Below are positions 16,980 to 26,742 of a stretch of DNA of 40,368 nt, piece after piece. Both the position numbers and the translations under genes were made by a program. Under the pieces are notes generated by a model. It saw nothing but the letters and a program-made list of their open reading frames with translations, did no database searches and was not told the origin of the DNA. Numbering within the stretch: position 1 is the first letter of the stretch; each line of letters opens with the position of its first letter. The DNA is from Aerococcus sp. UBA6277 (lineage in GTDB: Bacteria > Bacillota > Bacilli > Lactobacillales > Aerococcaceae): NCBI RefSeq assembly GCF_002440555.1, contig NZ_DJUR01000004.1, positions 61,700 to 102,067 of the forward strand, in the 5' to 3' direction.

Positions 16980-17756
16980 TTATTCTGTGATGTCTAATGT
17001 TTTGCCTTCAAAGATGGCGTCGTATAGATCTTGATAGTCTACTTGAACGAATTCACCTTCTGTTAGGGCATCCGGCAGCGTCAATTGACCAATGCGTTGT
17101 CTATGTAGCTGCACGACTTCACAACCAACTGCGTGGAACATGCGCTTAACTTGGTGGTACTTACCTTCTGCTATGACCACACGGGCTAAGGTTTGGGCGG
17201 CTTCTTCGTCTACTTGGTCGATGAAGAGTTGTCCTGGCTTTGTTTTTTCACCTTGGCCAATGTCCAAGCCTTTTTCAAATTGACCAATATGTTTATCTGA
17301 TAATAATCCGTCAACAAGAACAGCATATTCCTTTTCCACGTGTTTCTTTGGGGCCATTAAGGCATGGTTGAATTGGCCATCGTTGGTGATAAGGAGTAAG
17401 CCTGTTGTGCCCTTGTCTAGACGTCCAACTGGGAATGGTTGGTAGGTTAAGACCAAGTCTTCCGGTAACAGGTCAATCACTGTCTCCCAGCGGTTGTCTT
17501 CGGTTGCCGAAATGACACCATCCGGTTTGTGCATCATGATATAAACAAAGGGTTCATAGACGATTTCATGACCGTCAATCTCTACCTTATCCTCATCGAC
17601 ATTAACCGATAAATTGGGTTTCTTGGCTAGGGAACCATTGACATAAATAGCGGATTTTTTGATTAAGGTCTTCACGTCGCTACGGCTATACGGGGTCATG
17701 CTAGAGACAAATTTATCTAAACGTTGGGTGTTCTTCCCTGCCTTTTTATTTGTCAT
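16980..17756 (-). CDS. rsuA: RsuA-family rRNA pseudouridine synthase
   Basis: This 258-residue protein has an S4 RNA-binding domain (about 10-60: RLDKFVSSMTPYSRSDVKTLI) and a pseudouridine synthase domain with the catalytic Asp in PVGRLDKGTTGLLLITNDG and the late EGKYHQVKRMFHAVG motif. RsuA converts U516 of 16S rRNA to pseudouridine; the related RluB/RluE paralogs target 23S rRNA, so the exact site is inferred. The start overlaps the stop of the preceding flippase gene by 11 bases, a pairing common in lactobacillar genomes. A terminator follows. Confidence 0.9.
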   Translation of the reverse strand: MTNKKAGKNTQRLDKFVSSMTPYSRSDVKTLIKKSAIYVNGSLAKKPNLSVNVDEDKVEIDGHEIVYEPFVYIMMHKPDGVISATEDNRWETVIDLLPEDLVLTYQPFPVGRLDKGTTGLLLITNDGQFNHALMAPKKHVEKEYAVLVDGLLSDKHIGQFEKGLDIGQGEKTKPGQLFIDQVDEEAAQTLARVVIAEGKYHQVKRMFHAVGCEVVQLHRQRIGQLTLPDALTEGEFVQVDYQDLYDAIFEGKTLDITE

Positions 17757-19566
17757 AGCGGCCCATTCCTAATTTCGCACGAAGCATTTTGGCCTTATCG
17801 CCAAGTAGTGTATCTAATAGTTTAAAGCGTAAACCACCAATGACATAAACCGCTACCCCAACACCAGCTACAATCACGATTTGGACCACTTGGTGCATAA
17901 GTGATATTTCAGGTGATAAGATAGTGCGTCGTAAAAATTGGTTGACTAACCAAGTGGCAATACCCATAGCACCTGATAACAAAGCAATACCCTTGACTTG
18001 GCCTAGAACTTCAACTACTGATAAGTTGATACGAACTTTTAGGCGCCACAAGTAGAATACAGCAATTCCGATAAAGGCTGTTCCTGTAGCTAATAAGGCC
18101 CCTGAAGTGCTAAAAATCGCTAGGAAAGGTACTTGTAGGACCAATTTAAGGGTAACACCAATGACCATCCCCATGATGGCGTCTTTAAAGAAGGACATGG
18201 CTTGCAGCATAGCAACCAGGACTGAAAAAAGCCCCATGGTCACAGCTACCGCTGCTGATAATTGTAATAGTGAAGTACCTAGTGGATCGTGGGTAAAGAT
18301 GATCGCGTACAAGGGCTCAGCTAAAACTGCCATTCCGATTGCAGATGGAAACATGACTAGGGAGAATAATTTCAAATTGTGGCCGATCAACCCTTTTGTT
18401 TCTGGGAAATCATGCGTGGCATGTCGGTCAATACGTCTTGGCTGTGCTTTGTTTTCCAGCTTGGCCTCGATACCACTTTTCTCCTCTGAATGGGTAGCTG
18501 AAATAACTGCGATGGAGGTCGAACCGATGGCAACCGCTAGGGAAACGATGATGGTCACGAGTTTATTGGCATTGGCACCGAAAATGGCGTACTCATTGAT
18601 TAATTGATCATGTGAAAGATGAGAAACCCTTTCCATTATCGGCATATAGGTGTTGGTATCGACTAAACGAGATAGTTCGATTGCTGAACCCGAAACGATG
18701 AAAGGAATGGCAATCATCACGATTTCGAGCAATAAATTTTTAGAAGATACGTAGGTTTCTTCCTTGACTGCATACAATTCTTCTTCCTTATTGTAGCCTT
18801 TGCGGTAACGCATAAAGAAGAAAACCAATGTAGCTAAGGCTGCTAATGCCCCAACGAAGGCCGCGAATGTTGAGTGGGTTACGGCTTTGACCATCTCGCC
18901 GTTTTTGATCACACGGATGATGTAAACCGCCCCTAACATGTATAGGACACGTAAGATTTGTTCGGTAATTTGTGAAATCGCGGAGGGTTTCATGTCCTGG
19001 TGCCCTTGGAAGTAACCACGGATAACTGAAATTGTTGGTAAGACAACTAGAGCTGGCACCAAGGACCGGATAACCAAGACCACTGATCCGAAATCACGGG
19101 CTGGTGTTGATTGGGCCAATATAGGTGCGAATGTCCAAAGTAGGACACCACCTACTAAACCAGTAACCGTCATCAAGGCTAGACCCGCCTTGAACAAGCG
19201 GTTGGCTGTTTTATAGTAGCCTCGTGCATTATAATAAGCCATTTGTTTAGCGATTGAATCTGGTACCCCGGCGATTGTAATAGACAAGAAAATCGCGTAG
19301 TAACTATACCCAATATTGAACAAGGAATTGGCTTCATTGGCGATGTGCGGTTCACCCATCCATTTGTACCAAGGCATGATGTAAAGGACCCCTAAGATCC
19401 GTGACACCATTGAGGCAATGGTCATCCAAGATGCCCCAGCATTCATTTTTTCTTGTGCGCTGGCACTTGGTTTTCTAGGTGGCAGATCAAGTGGATCCAC
19501 TTCTTCAGGTTGAATCACTTCTTCCACTTCATCAGTCCGATTTAAATTCGGATCGTCTATACCCAT
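17746..19566 (-). CDS. ytgP: YtgP/MurJ-like MOP-superfamily flippase
   Basis: The 606-residue polytopic protein has about 14 membrane segments and belongs to the MOP (polysaccharide/lipid II flippase) superfamily. It opens with a cytoplasmic tail of about 40 acidic and proline-rich residues, then GASWMTIASMVSRILGVLYIMPWYKWMG, a typical SpoVB/YtgP beginning. A charged cytoplasmic loop at about 375-400 (RRIDRHATHDFPETKG) interrupts the two halves. YtgP-type proteins move lipid II across the membrane for wall synthesis; whether this one is essential depends on paralogs not seen here. The start ATG at 19566 has AAGGAGC upstream. Confidence 0.88.
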   Translation of the reverse strand: MGIDDPNLNRTDEVEEVIQPEEVDPLDLPPRKPSASAQEKMNAGASWMTIASMVSRILGVLYIMPWYKWMGEPHIANEANSLFNIGYSYYAIFLSITIAGVPDSIAKQMAYYNARGYYKTANRLFKAGLALMTVTGLVGGVLLWTFAPILAQSTPARDFGSVVLVIRSLVPALVVLPTISVIRGYFQGHQDMKPSAISQITEQILRVLYMLGAVYIIRVIKNGEMVKAVTHSTFAAFVGALAALATLVFFFMRYRKGYNKEEELYAVKEETYVSSKNLLLEIVMIAIPFIVSGSAIELSRLVDTNTYMPIMERVSHLSHDQLINEYAIFGANANKLVTIIVSLAVAIGSTSIAVISATHSEEKSGIEAKLENKAQPRRIDRHATHDFPETKGLIGHNLKLFSLVMFPSAIGMAVLAEPLYAIIFTHDPLGTSLLQLSAAVAVTMGLFSVLVAMLQAMSFFKDAIMGMVIGVTLKLVLQVPFLAIFSTSGALLATGTAFIGIAVFYLWRLKVRINLSVVEVLGQVKGIALLSGAMGIATWLVNQFLRRTILSPEISLMHQVVQIVIVAGVGVAVYVIGGLRFKLLDTLLGDKAKMLRAKLGMGRYDK

Positions 19567-19891
19567 ATTTATTTTGCTCCTTATACAATAAATTTGATTT
19601 ATTTCAATTTTTTATATTTATTTATCTTTGAAAAATACTTAGCTTTCATTTTATATAATACCTACCGTCATTTCAATCATCATCAGATTAAAAAGACCTT
19701 AAATTTTGAAACTTAGGGTTGTGAGCGCCGAGGCTTTGGTCGCGTATTTAACATGCCAATTATATCAGAAAATTTGAAGTTGAATTCACCCACTATAGTG
19801 GCATGCAATATTACAAACGACTTAGACTACTTTCTATTTCCAAGGCCATCATAAGTTAAGCTTTAACTGAAGGCTAGTCAAATACGCTAAC

Positions 19892-19931
19892 TAAAAACTG
19901 ACAGTTATGTAGTCTACATAACTGCCAGTTT
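19892..19931 (-). terminator. Terminator of the pyridoxamine kinase gene
   Basis: A 17-base inverted repeat (arms 19896-19912 and 19914-19930), perfect with a G-U on the minus strand, is followed by five T. It begins 17 bases after the kinase stop. The rest of the 380-base gap 19567-19947 shows nothing I can name. Confidence 0.9.
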
Positions 19932-19947
19932 ATGATTTTTCTGAGTA

Positions 19948-20811
19948 TTAATGTTGGTTAGCTTTTAATTTTGATACGAAGTTAGATAAGTCGCCTAAGA
20001 ATAGTTCAAATTGTAACCCATTCATCATAACGTTTGGATCATCTAATGATTTTTCGATAATTTTTGGAATGTAGTCCACCGCTAATTGGCTAGCCCCTTT
20101 AACAGAAGCACCATTTGCTAATGCACCAACAAAGATTGAACCGAAGATATCACCAGTACCGTGGAATTTACCACCGATAAATGGTCCAGTCGCTAAACCT
20201 TGTTCCCCAGTCTCTACGTCTAAGTAGTAAGCCCCAGTTTGGCTTTCGCCGTCATATCCTGCACCAGTTAATACAACTGACGCATTCGTTTGTTTACGAA
20301 CTAATGTTAAGAATTCGTCAATTTTTTCTTGTGGCCAGATACCTTCAGTGTACTCCACACCATACAAGAAGCTCGCTTCTGTTTGATTAGGCATAATCAC
20401 ATCAGCCATCGCACATAAATTCAACATTTCTTTGGCATATTCTTCGTCAAAACCGTAGTAGAAGCTACCATTGTCAGCCATAACAGGATCAAGATAGAAT
20501 TTTGCATCATCTTTTAATAATTTTGGCAATTCATTCTCTAAAAACTTGATTTGGCGAACGCTACCTAAGTAACCTACATATGCTGCATCAAATTTTAAGC
20601 CAAATGAGTGCCAATGATCCACGATTTTTTCCATTTCATCAGTTAAATCTAGAAATGTGAATCCTTCAAATCCAGGCCCTGTATGTGTGGATAACAAGGC
20701 TGTTGGTAAAATAGTTCCTTGCAGTTGCATACTTGAAAGAATTGGTAATGCCACTGTTGTAGAACATTTACCGAAGCTAGATGTATCGTGAATAATTAAA
20801 ATATTTTTCAT
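19948..20811 (-). CDS. pdxK: Pyridoxamine/pyridoxine kinase
   Basis: The 287-residue protein is a ribokinase-like vitamin B6 kinase: NILIIHDTSSFGKCSTTVALPIL at the start, the substrate loop ALLSTHTGPGFEGFTF, YLDPVMADNGSFYYGFD, and the phosphate-binding GKFHGTGDIFGSIFVGAL, in which the Asp of GTGD is the catalytic base. It phosphorylates pyridoxal, pyridoxamine or pyridoxine in a salvage pathway to pyridoxal phosphate. PdxY and PdxK cannot be told apart here. ATG 20811 follows AAGGGGAGATG. It lies 63 bases downstream of leuS on the same strand and ends at its own terminator. Confidence 0.9.
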   Translation of the reverse strand: MKNILIIHDTSSFGKCSTTVALPILSSMQLQGTILPTALLSTHTGPGFEGFTFLDLTDEMEKIVDHWHSFGLKFDAAYVGYLGSVRQIKFLENELPKLLKDDAKFYLDPVMADNGSFYYGFDEEYAKEMLNLCAMADVIMPNQTEASFLYGVEYTEGIWPQEKIDEFLTLVRKQTNASVVLTGAGYDGESQTGAYYLDVETGEQGLATGPFIGGKFHGTGDIFGSIFVGALANGASVKGASQLAVDYIPKIIEKSLDDPNVMMNGLQFELFLGDLSNFVSKLKANQH

Positions 20812-20874
20812 GTAAAAGCCATCTCCCCTTAATTTAAACTAACCATATTATACACAAGACAGATATGCTGTCCA

Positions 20875-23289
20875 CTAATTTGCCACAATATTGACTAGTT
20901 TGTTTGGTACAACGATTTCTTTACGGATTGTTTTACCTGCAATTGCTTCTTGCACTTTTTCGTTTGCGTGGGCAATTTCTAACAACGCTTCTTTAGCACT
21001 ATCATTTGGCACTTGCAATTTCGCTTTAATTTTACCATTCACTTGAACAACGATTTCGATTTCATCGTCTACGATCATTGCTGGATCAAATGTTGGCCAG
21101 TCTACGTATGAAATACCAGGTTCGTTTCCAACAATTACCCACATTTCTTCAGCTAAATGTGGCGCGATTGGGGCAAGCAATTGAATAAAGCCTTTCACGT
21201 ACTCATAGTATAGGTTTTCTGCTTTATTAGCTTCGTTAACAAACACCATCATTTGAGAGATTGCTGTATTAAAGTGTAGGTTGTCAAAATCTTCCGTTAC
21301 TTTTTGAACTGTTTGGTGGTAGACCTTATCTAATTCACCAGTATTCAATGTTGTAATACGGTCACGCATTTTGCCATTTTCATCAACTAGTAATCGCCAT
21401 ACACGCTCTAGGAAACGACGAGAACCTTCAAGGCCGTTTTCAGACCAGGCAATTGACGCATCTAGAGGGCCCATGAACATTTCATATAGGCGTAAAGTAT
21501 CTGCCCCGTATTGGTTGACTACATCGTCAGGATTTACAACATTCCCTTTAGATTTAGACATTTTCTCATTACCTTCACCAAGAATCATGCCTTGGTTATA
21601 TAATTTTTGGAATGGTTCTTCATTTGGTACCACGCCTAAATCATATAAGAACATGTTCCAGAAACGTGCATATAGTAAATGCAATACCGCATGCTCTGCC
21701 CCACCGATATACAAGTCCACATTGTACCAGTAATCTAATGCTTCTTTAGAAGCAAATTCATTTGAATTTTTAGGGTCGATATAACGCAAGAAGTACCATG
21801 ATGAACCTGCCCATTGTGGCATTGTATTTGTTTCACGGCGACCTTTCATACCTGTTTCTGGATCAGTGACATATAACCAGTCTTCAATGTTGGCTAGTGG
21901 AGATTCACCTGTACCAGATGGTTTAATGTTGTTTGATTTTGGTAAACGAACTGGTAGCTCATCTTCTGGAACTGCAGTTGTTGTGCCATCTTCCCAATGG
22001 ATAATTGGAATTGGTTCACCCCAGTAACGTTGACGAGAGAAGACCCAGTCACGTAATCGGAATGTTGTTTGACGTTCACCGCGACCTGAAGCTGTTAACA
22101 TTTCAATCGCTTTTTCAATCGCTTCTGCAGTTTCTAAGCCGTTTAATTCACCTGAATTAATGTGAGCTCCGTCTCCAGTATATGCTTCAACAGCAACATC
22201 GCCACCTTCAATTACCGGTTTAATTGGTAGACCGAATTGTTTAGCAAATTCGTAGTCACGGCTATCATGGGCAGGTACCGCCATAACAGCACCAGTACCG
22301 TATGAAGCTAAAACATAGTCTGCAACCCAGATTTCAAATGGTTCGCCAGTTAATGGGTGGATACCGTAAGCACCGGTGAATACCCCAGTTTTTTCTTTGG
22401 CTAAATCTGTCCGGTCTAAGTCTGATTTCATTGAAGCTGCAAGTAAATATGCTTCCACTTCTTCACGTTGCGCTTCAGTCACAATTTGACGCACCAAGTC
22501 ATGTTCAGGCGCTAAAACAGCGAACGTTAATCCGTAAATAGTGTCTGGACGCGTCGTAAAGGCATCAAAAGTTAAGTTATGATCTTTGATATCAAAAGTT
22601 ATTTGGGCACCTTCAGATTTACCAATCCAGTGACGTTGCATTTCAACAACTGAATTTGGCCAGTCAACATTTTCCAAACCATCTAGTAAACGGTCAGCGT
22701 AAGCAGTAATCCGTAATACCCATTGTTTCATCGGTTTACGAACGACTGGGTAGCCACCACGTTCTGACTTACCGTCGATGACTTCTTCGTTCGCTAGTAC
22801 TGTTCCTAAGGCTTCACACCAGTTCACCAAGATTTCGTCTTCATAGGCTAACCCTTTTTCATATAATTTAGTGAAAATCCATTGTGTCCATTTGTAAAAT
22901 TTTGGATCCGTTGTATTGATTTCACGGTCCCAATCATAAGAAAAACCTAATGATTTGATTTGACGCTTGAATGTTGCAATATTTTTCGCAGTGAACTCAA
23001 CTGGGTCATTCCCAGTATCTAAGGCGTATTGCTCAGCTGGTAAACCAAAAGCATCCCATCCCATTGGGTGTAAGACGTTATATCCTTGTGCACGTTTGTA
23101 ACGTGACATGATATCTGTTGCTGTATACCCTTCTGGATGTCCTACGTGTAGCCCAGCCCCTGATGGGTAAGGAAACATATCTAGTGCGTAATACTTAGGT
23201 TTTGAATAGTCCTCTAAGGTTTTAAACTCTTTATTCTCGTCCCAATATTTCTGCCATTTCTTCTCAATTACTTTATGATTAAAAGCCAT
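20875..23289 (-). CDS. leuS: Leucyl-tRNA synthetase
   Basis: This 804-residue class I synthetase charges tRNA-Leu. It shows the HIGH-type motif in [21 protein letters not shown], the CP1 editing domain (about 220-420, with the threonine-rich [13 protein letters not shown]), a leucine-specific insert, the KMSKS motif in [13 protein letters not shown] and the anticodon-binding end. I set the start at ATG 23289 ([12 protein letters not shown]), because AAAGGAGAG lies just upstream; the frame's extra 18 residues upstream overlap the T-box terminator. Expression is controlled by that leader. Confidence 0.98.
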   Translation of the reverse strand: MAFNHKVIEKKWQKYWDENKEFKTLEDYSKPKYYALDMFPYPSGAGLHVGHPEGYTATDIMSRYKRAQGYNVLHPMGWDAFGLPAEQYALDTGNDPVEFTAKNIATFKRQIKSLGFSYDWDREINTTDPKFYKWTQWIFTKLYEKGLAYEDEILVNWCEALGTVLANEEVIDGKSERGGYPVVRKPMKQWVLRITAYADRLLDGLENVDWPNSVVEMQRHWIGKSEGAQITFDIKDHNLTFDAFTTRPDTIYGLTFAVLAPEHDLVRQIVTEAQREEVEAYLLAASMKSDLDRTDLAKEKTGVFTGAYGIHPLTGEPFEIWVADYVLASYGTGAVMAVPAHDSRDYEFAKQFGLPIKPVIEGGDVAVEAYTGDGAHINSGELNGLETAEAIEKAIEMLTASGRGERQTTFRLRDWVFSRQRYWGEPIPIIHWEDGTTTAVPEDELPVRLPKSNNIKPSGTGESPLANIEDWLYVTDPETGMKGRRETNTMPQWAGSSWYFLRYIDPKNSNEFASKEALDYWYNVDLYIGGAEHAVLHLLYARFWNMFLYDLGVVPNEEPFQKLYNQGMILGEGNEKMSKSKGNVVNPDDVVNQYGADTLRLYEMFMGPLDASIAWSENGLEGSRRFLERVWRLLVDENGKMRDRITTLNTGELDKVYHQTVQKVTEDFDNLHFNTAISQMMVFVNEANKAENLYYEYVKGFIQLLAPIAPHLAEEMWVIVGNEPGISYVDWPTFDPAMIVDDEIEIVVQVNGKIKAKLQVPNDSAKEALLEIAHANEKVQEAIAGKTIRKEIVVPNKLVNIVAN

Positions 23290-23320
23290 TGTTTTCTGTC
23301 TCTCCTTTAATTGTGAAAAT

Positions 23321-23560
23321 AAAAAAAGCCCTACATACGCCAAAAAAACGTATATAGGACGAAATAATTTCGTGGTACCACCTATGATTTTGTACTCTTC
23401 ATACCGATAACGTTGGCGCGACGTGGTAACAGATGTCTCTCATCGTCACCAACTTATAATTCAGTCTAATTCACAAGAGGTTCAAATATACTTCCACCAA
23501 CCGTATACTCGCTTTATTGAACACAACTTGCTACTACCTCTGAAAAAGTTCAAATATTGC
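23321..23560 (-). promoter_or_regulatory. T-box leader of leuS
   Basis: The minus strand has the T-box core AGGTGGTACCACG (complement of 23371-23383). It is followed by the terminator CCTATATACG with CGTATGTAGG, and seven T (23321-23327). In stem I, GTTCAA pairs with TTGAAC; the loop sequence that follows, CTCTTGTG, supplies a leucine codon (CTC or CTT) where the specifier is expected. Distal loop GGTTGGTGGAA is typical. Uncharged tRNA-Leu should promote leuS transcription. Confidence 0.93.
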
Positions 23561-23564
23561 CCTT

Positions 23565-23593
23565 ATTCTAGCACTTTCACCTAGTAAAAGCAA
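23565..23593 (-). promoter_or_regulatory. Promoter of the leuS T-box transcript
   Basis: Minus-strand -35 TTGCTT (23588-23593) and -10 TAGAAT (23565-23570) are separated by exactly 17 bases, placing the start of transcription just upstream of the T-box stem I. Confidence 0.65.
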
Positions 23594-23619
23594 ACCGACC
23601 TAATACAGATTTTCCAGTC

Positions 23620-24522
23620 TTATTTGGCTTTTCTAACAGCTAACTGACCTTTAATGGTGTCAAAGACCTCTTGCACTGGCATTTCTTTATGGGCAAATAA
23701 TTGGTAGTTTAATTTAGCTTGGTAAACTAACATATCTAATCCACCAATGACCACACAATTTCTTGCTTTTGCTTGTTGCATAAACCGGGTTTCCATAGGA
23801 TTGTAAATCACATCCATGACCACTGTCCCCTCTTGTAACCAGTTTTCATCCGCCAAAATGGATTGTCCCTGGCTTGCTGCCATCCCAAGGCTCGTTGATT
23901 GAATCACAATTTCAGCCTGCTTAACTGCTTGACCAACATGTTCTTTGTCTGAAAGGTCAATCAGTTTTAAATCAATTTGTGGGTAATCCGCTCTTAAAGC
24001 ATCGCACACCTTAATCAATAGGTCTTTTTCTTGGATATTTCGTGCCACCACAGAAATATCTGTCATGCCCTCCATTACGGCCTGGGCAATAATGATCCTA
24101 GACGTTGCGCCAGATCCGTAAACAACTAACCGCTTGCCAACTAGGTCAATCCCTCTATTTTTCACGGCAAGCCATAAGCCGGCACCATCAGTATTGTAGC
24201 CTACCCATTGCCCCATGTCGTCTCGGGTAATCATGTTGACTGCGTTGACATATTGACTAGCAGCATCTAAGCGGTCAACTGTCTGCATGGCATTGAACTT
24301 CCCTGGCATGGTAATGTTAATGCCTTGAACATCTAGGGCTTTCAAATGCTCGATCCGTTCAATTGTGTCGTCTTCGTCCGTTTCAAAAGCGATGTAAACC
24401 ATATTCACGTCTTGCGCCTTAAAAGACGTATTGTAAATGATAGGTGAAAGAGAGTGGCTTAAAGGTTGGCCAATCACCGCTGCAAACTTCGTTGTCCCGT
24501 TAATATCTGTAATTGAATCCAC
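23620..24522 (-). CDS. aroE: Shikimate dehydrogenase
   Basis: AroE reduces 3-dehydroshikimate to shikimate with NADPH. The 300-residue protein has the substrate site GQPLSHSLSPIIYNTSF, the catalytic Lys in GINITMPGKFNAM, YNTDGAGLW, the nucleotide-binding VVYGSGATSRIII and the C-terminal GGLDMLVYQAKLNYQLF. The cofactor loop GSGATSR departs a little from the usual GAGGA, so cofactor or substrate (quinate) preference could differ. The start is GTG 24522, after GTGGAGG, three bases from the aroB stop. It is the last gene of the aroF-aroB-aroE unit; no clear terminator precedes the leuS promoter. Confidence 0.92.
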   Translation of the reverse strand: MDSITDINGTTKFAAVIGQPLSHSLSPIIYNTSFKAQDVNMVYIAFETDEDDTIERIEHLKALDVQGINITMPGKFNAMQTVDRLDAASQYVNAVNMITRDDMGQWVGYNTDGAGLWLAVKNRGIDLVGKRLVVYGSGATSRIIIAQAVMEGMTDISVVARNIQEKDLLIKVCDALRADYPQIDLKLIDLSDKEHVGQAVKQAEIVIQSTSLGMAASQGQSILADENWLQEGTVVMDVIYNPMETRFMQQAKARNCVVIGGLDMLVYQAKLNYQLFAHKEMPVQEVFDTIKGQLAVRKAK

Positions 24523-24525
24523 GCA

Positions 24526-25665
24526 TTAAGCCTCCACTTCTACAATTGTGATAGGTAATTTATCGTTTTTTAGGTCAGTGAAAATGGACGCTAACCAGCC
24601 GGCATATTCGTCAAAAGTAATGGTTTTAAGTTCACACTTACCGAATGATTCTGGGAATATTTCTGTAATTTCCCCACCCCGACGCTTCTTGTCGTTGGTC
24701 ATGGCACCAAGAATATCCTCAAAGGTATACGCTTTTGCCATATGCACTTGATCTAATAGATGGTATTGGTTGAGTAAATTGTTAAAACGGTCAGCCAAAT
24801 TTAATGCAGTCAGCCCTTCTTTTTCAGCCATAAACTGGGTCAAAATCATACCCGTTGCAACGCCACGACCGTGCGAAACTTTGTAATGTGATACTTGTTC
24901 AAACGCGTGTCCAATTGTATGGCCAAAGTTCAGTAATTGACGTAAGCCCAAATCTAGTTCGTCTTCTAACACAACGCTTCGTTTAATCTCAACACAACGT
25001 TTAACAACAGCTGCCAAGTCTTCGCTTAAGGCATTTAAAGGTTGGTCGCGGGTCATTAAGTTGTTCAGTAGATCACTGTCTAAAATCATGCCGTATTTAA
25101 TTAGTTCGGCACAGCCATCTTCGAAAGTACTTTGCGATAAAGTATGGAAGGTAGTTAAGTCACATAGGACACGTGCTGGCTGATAAAAGGCGCCGACTAG
25201 GTTTTTACCCTGGGGTAAGTCAATGGCCGTTTTGCCGCCTACTGAAGAATCAATAGCTGAAAGCAAGGTCGTCGGAATTTGAATGTAAGGAATGCCTCGC
25301 AAGTAAGTCGCTGCTGTAAAGCCAACTAAGTCACCAATTACCCCGCCACCCAAGGCAATTAGGACGTCTGAACGTGAATAATTCAAAGTAGCCAACTCTT
25401 CTTGCAGGCGGATGTAGTTTGCAGATGATTTCTGGGCTTCTCCGGCCGGTAAGGTAATGGTGTCGACATCAGTCGTAATTGGGCTAATCGCCTCTTGTAA
25501 GGTCCCTAGGTAGCCATATGAATCAACGTTCTCGTCAGTAACGATCATGACCTTACGTTGTTGGACTAAATCTTCCAGATGGTGTCCGGCATTTTTAATC
25601 AAATCGTTGTCAATGATCACATCGTAGGGATTGGCAACTGCTACATTTACTTTTTCCAATTTCAT
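24526..25665 (-). CDS. aroB: 3-Dehydroquinate synthase
   Basis: AroB cyclises DAHP to 3-dehydroquinate, the second shikimate step, using NAD and a divalent metal. The 379-residue protein has the NAD-binding segment LIALGGGVIGDLVGFTAATY, IPTTLLSAIDSSVGGKTAID, the metal ligands in CAELIKYG (Glu), LNFGHTIGHAFE (His) and SHGRGVATGM (His). Length is slightly above the usual 350-360. It lies 55 bases after aroF and three bases before aroE, in the operon controlled by the aromatic leader peptide. Confidence 0.97.
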   Translation of the reverse strand: MKLEKVNVAVANPYDVIIDNDLIKNAGHHLEDLVQQRKVMIVTDENVDSYGYLGTLQEAISPITTDVDTITLPAGEAQKSSANYIRLQEELATLNYSRSDVLIALGGGVIGDLVGFTAATYLRGIPYIQIPTTLLSAIDSSVGGKTAIDLPQGKNLVGAFYQPARVLCDLTTFHTLSQSTFEDGCAELIKYGMILDSDLLNNLMTRDQPLNALSEDLAAVVKRCVEIKRSVVLEDELDLGLRQLLNFGHTIGHAFEQVSHYKVSHGRGVATGMILTQFMAEKEGLTALNLADRFNNLLNQYHLLDQVHMAKAYTFEDILGAMTNDKKRRGGEITEIFPESFGKCELKTITFDEYAGWLASIFTDLKNDKLPITIVEVEA

Positions 25666-25720
25666 TCCTCAATTCTTTAAAATACGCTTATCAATAAGTG
25701 GTTTAACTGGCGTCTGTATA

Positions 25721-26590
25721 TTAATTTAAATCCGCTAAGAATGTATGTAATGCTTGCACTTTCTCAGTTAACGCCTTGTACTCATCTAAGTATAACGATT
25801 GTCGGCCGTCTGACCAAGCCTCATCTGGATTTTGATGAATTTCAATAATCAAACCGTCAGCGCCAGCAGCCACCGCAGCCATAGCCATTGATTCAACCCA
25901 CTCACGTTTACCTACTGCATGGCTTGGATCAACCACGATTGGTAAGTGCGTTTTTGATCGTAAAACGGGAATCGCGGATAAATCTAAAGTGTTACGCGTG
26001 CTTGGTTCATAAGTACGAATACCGCGTTCACATAAAATTACATTAGGATTACCGTGGGCTAAAATGTATTCAGCTGCCATTAACAAGTCTTCGATTGAAG
26101 CAGCCATTCCGCGTTTTAGTAAGACTGGTTTTGTCGTTTGACCAATTGCTTTTAATAAGTCGAAGTTCTGCATGTTTCGTGCACCCACTTGGTACATGTC
26201 GATCCCATCGAATAAATGCACTTGATCAACAGCCATCACCTCTGTCACCACTGGTAAGTCGTATTTCTTACCAACAGCCTCTAACATGTCTAACCCTTCT
26301 TTCCCTAATCCTTGGAATGAGTATGGAGAAGTACGCGGTTTGAACGCCCCACCGCGTAACATATTGGCACCTGCATCTTTTACTGCTGCAGCCACCTCGT
26401 CTAATTTGTCTAAACCTTCGATTGAACAAGGACCACCGATCATGGCAAAATGACCATCACCAATTTGGATATTGCCTACTTGAACAACAGATGGTGTCGA
26501 CTTGTATGATAAGCTTGCTCGTTTGTACGGCTCCTTAATACTAGCTAAAATCGTTTCTTCCGCTTCTACAGTCATTACTTGTGTATTCAT
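25721..26590 (-). CDS. aroF: DAHP synthase, type I-beta core without allosteric domain
   Basis: The enzyme joins phosphoenolpyruvate and erythrose 4-phosphate to give DAHP, the entry step to Phe, Tyr and Trp. The I-beta (KDO8PS-like) barrel is clear: IGGPCSIEG with the metal Cys at residue 55, FKPRTSPYSFQGLG, LLKRGMAASIEDLLMAAEYI, ILCERGIRTYE and VVDPSHAVGKREWV. I chose ATG 26590, which follows AAGGAGA, rather than the ATG at 26623. At 289 residues, with only about 50 before GPC, it lacks both a ferredoxin-like and a chorismate mutase domain, so classical feedback inhibition is not expected. It is the first enzyme gene behind the leader-peptide attenuator. Confidence 0.94.
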   Translation of the reverse strand: MNTQVMTVEAEETILASIKEPYKRASLSYKSTPSVVQVGNIQIGDGHFAMIGGPCSIEGLDKLDEVAAAVKDAGANMLRGGAFKPRTSPYSFQGLGKEGLDMLEAVGKKYDLPVVTEVMAVDQVHLFDGIDMYQVGARNMQNFDLLKAIGQTTKPVLLKRGMAASIEDLLMAAEYILAHGNPNVILCERGIRTYEPSTRNTLDLSAIPVLRSKTHLPIVVDPSHAVGKREWVESMAMAAVAAGADGLIIEIHQNPDEAWSDGRQSLYLDEYKALTEKVQALHTFLADLN

Positions 26591-26655
26591 TTTATTTTCT
26601 CCTTTTTTAAAACGCAGCATCAATATTCAATTTCCAACGTTGGTATTTAAGCAAG

Positions 26656-26711
26656 AAAAAAAGTCCTTTACAACAAAACCACCCTTGAGTGATTTTCGTT
26701 GTAAAGGACTT
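26656..26711 (-). terminator. Attenuator terminator of the aro operon
   Basis: On the minus strand AAGTCCTTTACAAC (complement of 26698-26711) pairs perfectly with GTTGTAAAGGACTT (complement of 26661-26674). The stem continues with AAAATCAC and GTGGTTTT after a bulged G, then a six-base loop. A T-run (26656-26662) follows. It lies between the leader peptide ORF and aroF. Its 5' arm is also complementary to codons 25-29 of the leader ORF. Confidence 0.92.
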
Positions 26712-26716
26712 CCTTT

Positions 26717-26742
26717 TGTAACTAGCGCCTATGCTAGTTGCT
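26717..26742 (-). promoter_or_regulatory. Small hairpin between leader stop and attenuator terminator
   Basis: On the minus strand AACTAGC and GCTAGTT form a seven-base-pair stem around ATAGGC, right after the TAA of the leader ORF. It could be a pause or spacer hairpin of the attenuator; its role is inferred from position only. Confidence 0.5.

Noticed and set aside
18107..18607. 166-codon plus-strand ORF within the flippase gene
   Set aside because: It lies entirely antisense to a well-supported membrane protein and shows no domain or ribosome binding site.
23289..23343. Longer leuS start adding 18 residues
   Set aside because: These codons overlap the T-box terminator; the proper binding site and conserved N-terminus ([11 protein letters not shown]) begin at 23289.
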